Shown here in pieces: positions 1-5,191 of a stretch of 5,288 bases of DNA. The DNA comes from an uncultured Akkermansia sp. (lineage in GTDB: Bacteria > Verrucomicrobiota > Verrucomicrobiia > Verrucomicrobiales > Akkermansiaceae), in contig CAAFXA010000015.1 in the NCBI GenBank assembly GCA_900766865.1, positions 1 to 5,288 of the forward strand. The letters are read 5' to 3'. Position 1 is the stretch's first letter, and each line of letters begins with the position of its first letter. The notes below the pieces were generated by a model that made no database searches, had not been told where the DNA came from, and worked only from the letters and a program-made list of their open reading frames with translations. A program made the translations under genes and the position numbers.

Positions 1-20
1 ATGTAGCATTGCTTTGTGCC

Positions 21-58
21 ACCCCACCATCCGGTGGGGTTCTCTTTGTTTTTTTTCC
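21..58 (+). terminator. Intrinsic terminator of an off-window plus-strand gene
   Basis: A perfect 8-bp stem (21-28 with 33-40) closes on the 4-base loop ATCC and is followed by a T-rich run from 40 to 58 that includes eight consecutive T. This is the classical rho-independent layout on the plus strand. No open frame of note precedes it within the window, so it probably ends a gene lying left of base 1. That gene would be convergent with the porin gene that ends at 267. Confidence 0.75.
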
Positions 59-60
59 TT

Positions 61-177
61 TCCCACGGGTTTCGTTCGCGTTGCTCACTCCACCCGTGGC
101 TATTTTATGCCGCCTCGCCATACGTCGAGGCTCACATATTCCGCTCGCTTCGCTCGCCCGACAAATTTCAATTTGTC
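61..177 (-). repeat. Left copy of multi-hairpin intergenic repeat
   Basis: This non-coding block contains several short inverted repeats in order: hairpin A (CCACGGGT at 63-70 pairs with 92-99 around a 21-base loop), hairpin B (112-119 with 124-131, one stem mismatch at 118/125), a tandem pair of GCTCGC (143-148 and 152-157), and hairpin D (GACAAAT 160-166 with 171-177). Bases 85-119 are identical, in inverted orientation, to 5254-5288 at the right end of the window, and the match continues with three mismatches to base 133. It resembles the REP/BIME class of dispersed palindromic elements. The minus strand label means it reads D to A in the direction of transcription of the porin gene. Confidence 0.8.
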
Positions 178-213
178 ACCCATTTTGAGTTTTTAGAGGT
201 GCCCAAATCTGAA

Positions 214-249
214 AAATTTCACAGCCCGCTTTTGCGGGCTGTGAAATTT
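214..249 (-). terminator. Porin gene terminator, probably bidirectional
   Basis: A perfect 16-bp stem (214-229 with 234-249) has a 4-base loop, TTTT on the plus strand. The core is GC-rich and the outer six pairs are A/T, so on the minus strand the GC stem is followed by AAATTTTTC, a serviceable U-tract. It begins 17 bases past the porin stop at 267. The A/T symmetry would let it work for transcription arriving from the left as well, although the terminator at 21-58 already covers that side. Confidence 0.85.
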
Positions 250-266
250 AAGCTAATACACGGACA

Positions 267-1466
267 TCAGAAGCACAGACCAACCTGCAGACCGGCGGCA
301 GAGGCAAACGTCTTGTCGCGGTAGGCAGCGTCCATCACCATCTGATAGTAAGCAGAGGCGTAGAGGTAGCTGTTAATCTCGTAGCGGTACATCAGCTCCA
401 GAATCTTCTCGAACTCATTTACCAGCTCGTTGCCACCGGATTCAGCCCCCTTGTAAAGACCGAAGCCGATACCCAGATAATCGCCGGGACGAGAGGGTAT
501 GAGATGCAGCGTGGCACCCACAGAGGCCTCCACCGTGCAGCGCAGGTAATCGCCAGAAGCCCAGCCGGCGCGAGCATATACGCGGGCGGCATCGTTCACC
601 TGGTACTCCACGCTGCCGAAAATACCCACGGCGTTGCGCTCATGTACCACACCATCCTTACCAAGGCCGTCCTGGCTGCAGAAGAAGGGGCTCAGGCGGG
701 TAATACCCTTACCATTGTGGAAAATATGCCCCCACTCACCTACGATGGCATAGCCATTGGCCTGGTCGGCATCGAAGGGATTGTGCCCCCAACGGGTACC
801 CATGCGGGTTACAGCGGCAGATACCCAGTTGCGGCCATCCAGCTCGTACTGCCCCACTACAGCCAGGTTGTTGTACGGCAGAGGCAGCACGCCGGAGCTC
901 TCGAAATTATCATTCGTGAAGCGGGCATGTTGAATGCGGTCGAAATAGTTGTTCAGCTTAATCATACCGGCCGTGATGCAGGCACGCTTCTGAGCAAAGA
1001 AATGCTTGACGGACACCTCCAGCAGAGCAGCATCGTGCCCTTCGAACAAATCCGTATGCAGGCCGGAGCACATGCCAAACCCGTAGGCATGGAATGTTGC
1101 GGCACGGGCAGAATCGCTGTCCAGCCCCCAGGAGCCGGCAAAGTCCACACGCAGCCAGGTGCCGCCGTTCAGCTCATCTTCCACCAGACGCTGATTCAGA
1201 ATCGTGTAAAGAATCGCCAGATTGGCATTCTTGTTGTAGCCATCCATGGCATTGTCCAGGGCCCAGTAGCCATACACGAGGTCAAAAATAAACTGCGTGC
1301 CGTACTGGTCGTTGAGCTTCTGCTTAAACTCCGGCCCATTCTCGCCGGGGGCAAACATGTTGCCTTCGTATACCACATGTCCGGGGCTCGCGGCCTCAGC
1401 AATCGGCATCAGGGGGGCTACAGCCATCCCCAGTACTGCAAGGAGAGATTTTAGTGTGTTTTTCAT
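267..1466 (-). CDS. OprB-like outer-membrane porin
   Basis: The predicted product is a 399-residue outer-membrane beta-barrel, probably a diffusion channel for sugars or other small solutes. Residues 1-25 form a signal peptide (two Lys near the start, a hydrophobic stretch, then AEA before the likely cut at 25/26). The mature part shows alternating aromatic/polar strands and ends in Phe399, the usual assembly signal for barrel insertion. The stretch around 166-192 (TAGMIKLNNYFDRIQHARF, then NDNFESS), the strand near 200-222 and SRPGDYLGIGFG at 325-336 recall carbohydrate-selective porins of the OprB family; this match is from memory of the family pattern. Length is close to that family's usual size, with no SLH domain. 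Five Cys (133, 163, 263, 310, 398) are unusual for a porin. The ATG at 1466 directly precedes the signal peptide but has no Shine-Dalgarno site. It is monocistronic, with its own terminator at 214-249. The substrate cannot be told from the sequence. Confidence 0.72.
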   Translation of the reverse strand: MKNTLKSLLAVLGMAVAPLMPIAEAASPGHVVYEGNMFAPGENGPEFKQKLNDQYGTQFIFDLVYGYWALDNAMDGYNKNANLAILYTILNQRLVEDELNGGTWLRVDFAGSWGLDSDSARAATFHAYGFGMCSGLHTDLFEGHDAALLEVSVKHFFAQKRACITAGMIKLNNYFDRIQHARFTNDNFESSGVLPLPYNNLAVVGQYELDGRNWVSAAVTRMGTRWGHNPFDADQANGYAIVGEWGHIFHNGKGITRLSPFFCSQDGLGKDGVVHERNAVGIFGSVEYQVNDAARVYARAGWASGDYLRCTVEASVGATLHLIPSRPGDYLGIGFGLYKGAESGGNELVNEFEKILELMYRYEINSYLYASAYYQMVMDAAYRDKTFASAAGLQVGLCF

Positions 1467-1481
1467 GCGTGTTTACATTCT

Positions 1482-1493
1482 ATCATATATGAT
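1482..1493. promoter_or_regulatory. 12-bp perfect palindrome, possible operator
   Basis: ATCATATATGAT is its own reverse complement and overlaps the candidate -10 of the porin promoter. A dimeric regulator bound here would block porin transcription. Palindromes of this length in A/T-rich DNA also arise by chance, so this is only a candidate. Confidence 0.25.
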
Positions 1494-1510
1494 TCTTCGA
1501 CACAAGTCTA
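1482..1510 (-). promoter_or_regulatory. Candidate porin promoter
   Basis: On the minus strand, TAGACT (1510-1505, 4/6 to the -35 consensus) and TATGAT (1487-1482, 5/6 to the -10) are 17 bases apart. Transcription would start near 1475, leaving a leader of only about nine bases before the ATG at 1466. An alternative -10, TAGAAT at 1482-1477, would leave even less. Either choice predicts an almost leaderless mRNA, which fits the missing ribosome-binding site. Confidence 0.45.
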
Positions 1511-1520
1511 AATAAAAAGC

Positions 1521-1549
1521 TTGACATAACTTTAGAATTTTGATATATA
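1521..1549 (+). promoter_or_regulatory. Strong sigma-70-type promoter for the DUF2147 gene
   Basis: TTGACA (1521-1526, perfect -35) is separated by exactly 17 bases from TATATA (1544-1549), and a TG at 1541-1542 gives an extended -10. The predicted start is near 1556, giving a leader of about 64 bases. This is the best promoter in the window and it drives the gene at 1620, divergent from the porin promoter. Confidence 0.8.
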
Positions 1550-1619
1550 CAACTTCGACCCCACTCTAGCTTTAGAGAAATAGGGGCAGAGAAACAACCA
1601 AAAACACTCCATCCATATT

Positions 1620-2075
1620 ATGAAGAAACTCATTTCCATGGCAGCAGTAAGCGTCTGCGCGCTGCTTGCCCAGGCAGTGGCGAACGTAGAGGGCTTCTGG
1701 ACGACGATTGACGACTCGACCGGCGAGGCAAAGAGCGTGGTACAGGTGTACAAGCACAATGGCAAAGTATATGGCCGAGTCGTGCAGCTGCTGAAGAACA
1801 AGAATGCGAAGGCCGCCATTCCCGGCAATCCCAGCACACTTGGTCTGGACATCATCTGGGACCTGACCAAGGACGATGACGAATACAACGGCGGTAAGGT
1901 GCTGGATCCGGAAAAGGGCAGCGTGTACCGCTGCTCCATGTGGCGAGATGGTGATGACCTGAAGATGCGCGGCAAACTGGGCATTTTCTTCCGCACTCAG
2001 ACATGGAAGAAAAACACCACCTTCAAGCCGACCAGCACTGCTGCCCCCGTGCCGAAAATTCCCCAAGTGGATTGA
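1620..2075 (+). CDS. Secreted DUF2147 lipocalin-like protein
   Basis: This 151-residue protein has an N-terminal signal peptide (MKK, hydrophobic to about residue 17, likely cut after AQAVA at 21). Residues 24-131 match the DUF2147 pattern: GFWTTIDDSTGEAKSVVQVY at 25-44, KVYGRVV at 49-55, GGKVLDPEKGSVY at 91-103 and LKMRGKLGIFFRTQTW at 114-129. From memory, a family member of known structure (Helicobacter HP1028) has a lipocalin-like barrel, so binding of a small hydrophobic ligand is plausible, but no enzymatic role is established. The last 20 residues are a Thr/Pro-rich tail outside the domain. Cys13 lies in the signal peptide but has Val at -1, so it is not a good lipobox. The ATG at 1620 is the first in frame before the signal peptide; no Shine-Dalgarno site precedes it. 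The gene is a single transcription unit between the promoter at 1521-1549 and the terminator at 2100-2133. Confidence 0.87.
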   Translation: MKKLISMAAVSVCALLAQAVANVEGFWTTIDDSTGEAKSVVQVYKHNGKVYGRVVQLLKNKNAKAAIPGNPSTLGLDIIWDLTKDDDEYNGGKVLDPEKGSVYRCSMWRDGDDLKMRGKLGIFFRTQTWKKNTTFKPTSTAAPVPKIPQVD

Positions 2076-2099
2076 AGAAGAATACAAGAGAGAGAGAAC

Positions 2100-2133
2100 A
2101 ACGCTGCAGCCTGAGGGCTGCAGCGTTTCTTTT
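2100..2133 (+). terminator. Intrinsic terminator of the DUF2147 gene
   Basis: A 12-bp stem (2100-2111 with 2116-2127) with loop TGAG is followed by TTTCTTTT ending at 2133. It starts 25 bases past the stop at 2075. The intervening sequence is purine-rich (GA repeats near 2088-2097). Confidence 0.9.
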
Positions 2134-2159
2134 GGCAGACACGCTGCCTCAATTGGGGC

Positions 2160-2187
2160 TTGAAATCAGCGCGTGATTGTGTAGAAT
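2160..2187 (+). promoter_or_regulatory. Promoter of the small-protein/pdxA operon
   Basis: TTGAAA (2160-2165, 5/6 to -35) and TAGAAT (2182-2187, 5/6 to -10) are 16 bases apart. The expected transcription start, six to eight bases past the -10, falls at about 2194, directly before the ATG at 2195. The mRNA would therefore be leaderless or nearly so. Confidence 0.55.
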
Positions 2188-2194
2188 AGGGGGC

Positions 2195-2434
2195 ATGAAG
2201 ACGTGTCTGGGCAGTTTATTGCTGGTTCCCACGCTGACGGCCATTGCGCTGACAGTGGTGTACCATGCGTCTGTCAATGCGGAGCTGCGCTTTGAACCAC
2301 GCGACTCCAACACGGAATACATCAACACCGAGCGCTCCTACCGCCCGCCGGTTAAGAAACAGAAACCCAGCTCCATCGTCACACCGGCCGTGCTCCCCAA
2401 AATGGAGAGTGATGATGTGGCAGAGGAAGCATAA
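2195..2434 (+). CDS. Small membrane-anchored protein of unknown function
   Basis: I do not recognise a family. The product is 79 residues from the ATG at 2195. Residues 4-24 (CLGSLLLVPTLTAIALTVVYH) form a single hydrophobic segment that could be a membrane anchor or an uncleaved signal. If it were a signal peptide, VNA at 28-30 would be the cleavage site. The rest is polar, rich in charged residues and Pro, without secondary-structure motifs, and ends acidic (ESDDVAEEA). An in-frame TTG at 2177 would add six residues, but it lies upstream of the -10 box, so the ATG is preferred. A G-run just before the ATG is too close to act as a normal ribosome-binding site. The stop overlaps the ribosome-binding region of pdxA and ends two bases before its ATG, so the two genes are almost certainly co-transcribed and probably translationally coupled. 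A functional link to vitamin B6 is not implied by this alone. Confidence 0.65.
   Translation: MKTCLGSLLLVPTLTAIALTVVYHASVNAELRFEPRDSNTEYINTERSYRPPVKKQKPSSIVTPAVLPKMESDDVAEEA
2422..2429 (+). promoter_or_regulatory. Ribosome-binding site of pdxA
   Basis: AGAGGAAG lies inside the 3' end of the upstream small gene, with about eight to nine bases between its core and the ATG at 2437. It is the only clear Shine-Dalgarno site in front of a gene in this window, and it fixes the pdxA start. Confidence 0.7.
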
Positions 2435-2436
2435 GT

Positions 2437-3303
2437 ATGAAAGCAGAGCGCCCAGTCATCGGCTATACCCTGGGAGACCAGGCCGGTATCGGCCCGGAAG
2501 TGATACGGACAGCACTGGCACAGGCACCCACGCAGGCCGAATACCGCCTCATCGGCAGAGAAATCCCCTGCACTCCCGGTTGCCCCACAGAGGCCACAGC
2601 ACAAGCGGCTCTGGAGCATCTGGAACTGGCGGCGGAGGCTCTGCGCTGCGGCAGCATCGATGCTGTGGTGACAGCCCCCATCTGCAAGGAAGCGCTGCAC
2701 AAACTGGGATTTGCATACCCCGGCCAGACGGAGTTCTTTGCAGACCGCCTGGGAGTAAAGGATTTTGCCATGTGCCTGACCGGGCGGCACCTCACCGTAG
2801 CGCTGTGCACCACGCATGTGGCGCTGGAAGATGTGCCGCACCTGCTGCGAACGGAAGAAATTGTGCGAATCGGCACGTTGCTGGCGGACTTCCTGCGGCG
2901 CACGGGTAAAGAGCGCCCGCGTATTGCCCTGGCCGGACTCAACCCACACAATGGAGAAGCCGGAGCCTTCGGGCACGAGGAGCAGACCCTCATCACCCCG
3001 GCGCTCCTACAGCTGCAACAGACAACCCCGTTCGCAGAATTCTCCGGACCCTGCGTGCCGGACTGCGTTTACCGCGATGCCGCGCAGGGCATGTACGACG
3101 GGATTGTGGCTCCCTACCACGACCAGGCGCTTATTCCCCTCAAGCTCATTGATTTTGACAATGCCGTCAATGCCACTATAGGCCTGCCCCGGCTGCGCGT
3201 GAGCCCAGACCACGGCACAGCCTTCGGAATCGCCGGCAAGGGCATAGCCTCTGCCGCCAGCACCCTGCGGGCCTTCGAGGTGGCCATCAGCAGTGTTCGT
3301 TAG
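2437..3303 (+). CDS. pdxA: 4-hydroxythreonine-4-phosphate dehydrogenase, compact form
   Basis: PdxA oxidises 4-phosphooxy-L-threonine with NAD; the product decarboxylates and is condensed by PdxJ with deoxyxylulose 5-phosphate to make pyridoxine 5'-phosphate in the cytoplasm. The metal ligands of the family are present as His127 (TTHVAL), His171 (NPHNGEAG) and His228 (YHDQALIPLK). The substrate-site residues Lys236, Asn245 and Arg254 and the SPDHGTAFGIAG block (256-267) are also in place. At 288 residues it is about 40 shorter than E. coli PdxA (329). The loss falls in the N-terminal domain after YRLIG (36-40), where most homologues carry a longer insert before the GSIDAVVTAPICKEAL region. 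Two usually conserved spots differ: GDQAGIGPE (13-21) instead of GDPAGIGPE, and GQTEF (96-100) instead of GHTEF, replacing a substrate-contacting His by Gln. The gene follows the small protein gene at two bases' spacing and has a good ribosome-binding site. A related dehydrogenase acting on another phosphorylated substrate cannot be fully excluded. Confidence 0.9.
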   Translation: MKAERPVIGYTLGDQAGIGPEVIRTALAQAPTQAEYRLIGREIPCTPGCPTEATAQAALEHLELAAEALRCGSIDAVVTAPICKEALHKLGFAYPGQTEFFADRLGVKDFAMCLTGRHLTVALCTTHVALEDVPHLLRTEEIVRIGTLLADFLRRTGKERPRIALAGLNPHNGEAGAFGHEEQTLITPALLQLQQTTPFAEFSGPCVPDCVYRDAAQGMYDGIVAPYHDQALIPLKLIDFDNAVNATIGLPRLRVSPDHGTAFGIAGKGIASAASTLRAFEVAISSVR

Positions 3304-3304
3304 A

Positions 3305-3321
3305 ACAAAATGACATTTTGT
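3305..3321. promoter_or_regulatory. 17-bp palindrome upstream of the acyltransferase promoter
   Basis: ACAAAATG and CATTTTGT flank a single central A at 3313, forming a perfect odd palindrome two bases past the pdxA stop and 14 bases before the -35 at 3336. It could be an operator. As a hairpin it would be weak (A/T pairs, three-base loop) and it lacks a following T-run, so it is a poor terminator. Confidence 0.35.
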
Positions 3322-3335
3322 CCGGCAATTCCTGT

Positions 3336-3364
3336 TTGACTACAGGCATTAACTGTGCTACAGT
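3336..3364 (+). promoter_or_regulatory. Extended -10 promoter of the acyltransferase gene
   Basis: TTGACT (3336-3341, 5/6) and TACAGT (3359-3364, 4/6) are 17 bases apart, with TG at 3356-3357 giving the TGN extension. Transcription would begin near 3371. This places the GTG at 3355 upstream of the transcript and favours the GTG at 3394 as the start of translation. Confidence 0.5.
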
Positions 3365-3393
3365 ATAGCGAAGGGAACGTAAAATATCTGACT

Positions 3394-5178
3394 GTGAGCA
3401 CATCCAAACGCGAAAAAATAACGGACCTGCGCAAACTCATAAGCGGCGGCGAGAAGTTGCCGGACTGGCTCGTGCTATGGGCAGAGAAGAAACTCGGACT
3501 TCATGCCCTCAATGTCGCGCACGCTCACATTGAAGACGACTGGGAAGCTGGCTGTACGGACAATTTCTTCAAGCTTGCCTGCAAATACCTGAGCCTCAAT
3601 TACGACCTCACAGGGCTGGAAAACATACCGAAGGAAGGCCCCTGCGTTGTTGTCTGCAATCACCCTCACGGCATGTCGGATGGCCTCATGTTCGGAGATA
3701 TCGTCATGAAGGTACGCAGCGACATCCGTATTGTTGTCAATGAGTTCCTGCAATGCGTACGCGGCATGGTTCCCTACGAGATTATGGTGGACGTGTATGG
3801 GGGCGAGGCCGCAAAGCGCGCCAACATGGCCGGCATGCGCGAAATCCTGCGCTGGCTGAAAGGAGGGCACTGCATACTGGTGTTCCCCAGTGGCTCTGCC
3901 GCCACCTACTCCCGCCAGGATCGCCGCGTGATTGATGACCCGTGGCAGGCCAATATCTCCGCCCTTATCCGCAAGACCGGGGCCACTGTGGTGCCCATGC
4001 ACATCTCGGGCCGCACAGGTATCTTTTTCCAGCTTATTTCCATCATCAACAAAGGCATACGCGCCAACTTCCTGGCCCGCGAAATTCTGCGGGATGGCCG
4101 CATGCGCCATACTATCACCCTCGGCAAGGCCATCGAACCTTCCACTATTGCCATGACCTCCAACGACGAAGCTCTCTCCGATTACCTGCGACTCAGCAGC
4201 ATGCTGTTGCGCTATCCCCGCACCAGCCGAACAGCCAGTGCAGCCCCGCGCGACATGGCCCCCATCGAAGAATCCGCCCCGGCAGACGTGCTGAAAGCAG
4301 AGATAGACGCACTCCCGGCTGATTGCCTCTATGCCGAAACAAGCGGAGGATTGAAGGTATATGCAGTGGAAGCAGCCCAGATTCCCCACATGATGCGCGA
4401 AATCGGAATCCGCCGCGAACATACCTTCCGCGCCGTGGGTGAAGGCTCCGGCAATTCCATTGACCTGGACGACTACGATACCACCTACACCCACCTCGTC
4501 ATGTGGGACAGCAAGGAAAACCGCCTGGCAGGCGCCTACCGCATGGGCCGCACAGATAAGCTGCTGGAGGCACAGGGCATCAAGGGCGTCTACAACTCCA
4601 TGTTCTTCCGCTTCAGCGACCGCCTCTGCAAGGTGATAAAGCATGGGCTGGAAATGGGGCGCGCTTTCATCTGCAAGGAATACCAGCGCCATCCCGCCTC
4701 TCTGGATACGCTCTGGATGGGTATCGGTCGCTTCCTGCATCGCCACCCGGAGTATCGCTACCTGTATGGTACTGTCAGCATCTCCGGGGATTACACTCCG
4801 GCCTCACGCGCCCTCATGCTCACCTACCTCAAAACGCATTGCATGCACCCGCAACTGGCATACGAGGCTAAGGCAGTCAACCCACCCACCGGTATGGAGC
4901 TGCTCAGCGAAGACGCCCGACTGGTAACAACCGCCCTGACCGAGCTCAAACTGCTCAGCAACCTCGTAACCGATACAGAGCCGGATGGTAAGAGCATCCC
5001 TGTCCTGCTGCGCCAGTACCTGCGCCTGGGGGGCAGCATGATATCCTTCGGCGTGGACGAGGACTTCGGCGGTACGCTCGACTGCCTCGTTCTGGTGGAT
5101 ATGGCCAAGGCTCCACAGCGTATTCTGGATCGCTACTGCGGCAAGGACTATGTGCGCCCCGAACAGGTAGGCAATTAA
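3394..5178 (+). CDS. Fused PlsC-type / GNAT-type acyltransferase, OlsF-like
   Basis: The product has 594 residues from the GTG at 3394. Residues 50-275 form a PlsC-like O-acyltransferase: NHPHGMSDG at 89-97 is the H-x5-D variant typical of the hemolysin-like branch rather than the standard H-x4-D. It is followed by VFPSG at 163-167, a DDPW block near 181-184, and VPMHISGR at 200-207. A Pro/Ala-rich linker (about 275-325) leads to a GNAT-like N-acyltransferase domain: IDLDDYDTTYTHLVMWD (356-372), LAGAYRMG (378-385), MGRAFI (421-426), LWMGIGRF (440-447) and YLYGTVSIS (456-464). This order matches OlsF, the bifunctional enzyme that N-acylates an amino acid (ornithine in studied cases) with a 3-hydroxyacyl group and then adds a second acyl chain, giving aminolipids of the membrane. 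The amino-acid substrate here is unknown; glycine or lysine are possible. No long transmembrane segment is obvious. An in-frame GTG at 3355 would add 13 residues but overlaps the predicted promoter. No normal Shine-Dalgarno site is present; AAGGGA at 3371-3376 is too distant. Confidence 0.8.
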   Translation: MSTSKREKITDLRKLISGGEKLPDWLVLWAEKKLGLHALNVAHAHIEDDWEAGCTDNFFKLACKYLSLNYDLTGLENIPKEGPCVVVCNHPHGMSDGLMFGDIVMKVRSDIRIVVNEFLQCVRGMVPYEIMVDVYGGEAAKRANMAGMREILRWLKGGHCILVFPSGSAATYSRQDRRVIDDPWQANISALIRKTGATVVPMHISGRTGIFFQLISIINKGIRANFLAREILRDGRMRHTITLGKAIEPSTIAMTSNDEALSDYLRLSSMLLRYPRTSRTASAAPRDMAPIEESAPADVLKAEIDALPADCLYAETSGGLKVYAVEAAQIPHMMREIGIRREHTFRAVGEGSGNSIDLDDYDTTYTHLVMWDSKENRLAGAYRMGRTDKLLEAQGIKGVYNSMFFRFSDRLCKVIKHGLEMGRAFICKEYQRHPASLDTLWMGIGRFLHRHPEYRYLYGTVSISGDYTPASRALMLTYLKTHCMHPQLAYEAKAVNPPTGMELLSEDARLVTTALTELKLLSNLVTDTEPDGKSIPVLLRQYLRLGGSMISFGVDEDFGGTLDCLVLVDMAKAPQRILDRYCGKDYVRPEQVGN

Positions 5179-5191
5179 TTGCAGCTCGATA

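Noticed and set aside
85..177. CRISPR array
   Set aside because: There are only two distant, inverted copies, with no regular spacers and no cas genes.
14..324. Short open frames of 60 and 102 residues at the left end
   Set aside because: They run across a terminator, the hairpin repeat and the end of the porin gene, and their composition reflects the repeat sequence. No ribosome-binding site or domain was seen.
504..1454. 316-residue open frame on the plus strand opposite the porin
   Set aside because: It lies wholly antisense to a gene with a signal peptide, barrel pattern and C-terminal Phe. Its translation has no recognisable domain and an odd composition rich in His, Gly and Ala, as expected from the complement of a GC-rich gene.
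1630..1670. Lipoprotein signal (Cys13) in the DUF2147 protein
   Set aside because: Position -1 is Val rather than Gly/Ala/Ser, and a better signal peptidase I site follows at residues 19-21.
2338..2976. 212-residue minus-strand frame and 214-residue plus-strand alternative frame over pdxA
   Set aside because: Both overlap a confidently identified pdxA with all metal ligands in frame. Their products are low-information and they lack start signals.
3355..3393. Extended start of the acyltransferase at the GTG at 3355
   Set aside because: The codon sits inside the predicted promoter, upstream of the expected transcription start, and the added 13 residues do not look like part of the domain. It remains possible if that promoter is not used.
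3475..4746. 423-residue open frame on the minus strand within the acyltransferase gene
   Set aside because: The opposite strand carries clear catalytic motifs of two acyltransferase domains along the same span. The antisense product shows no family resemblance, promoter or ribosome-binding site, so it is a codon-bias shadow.
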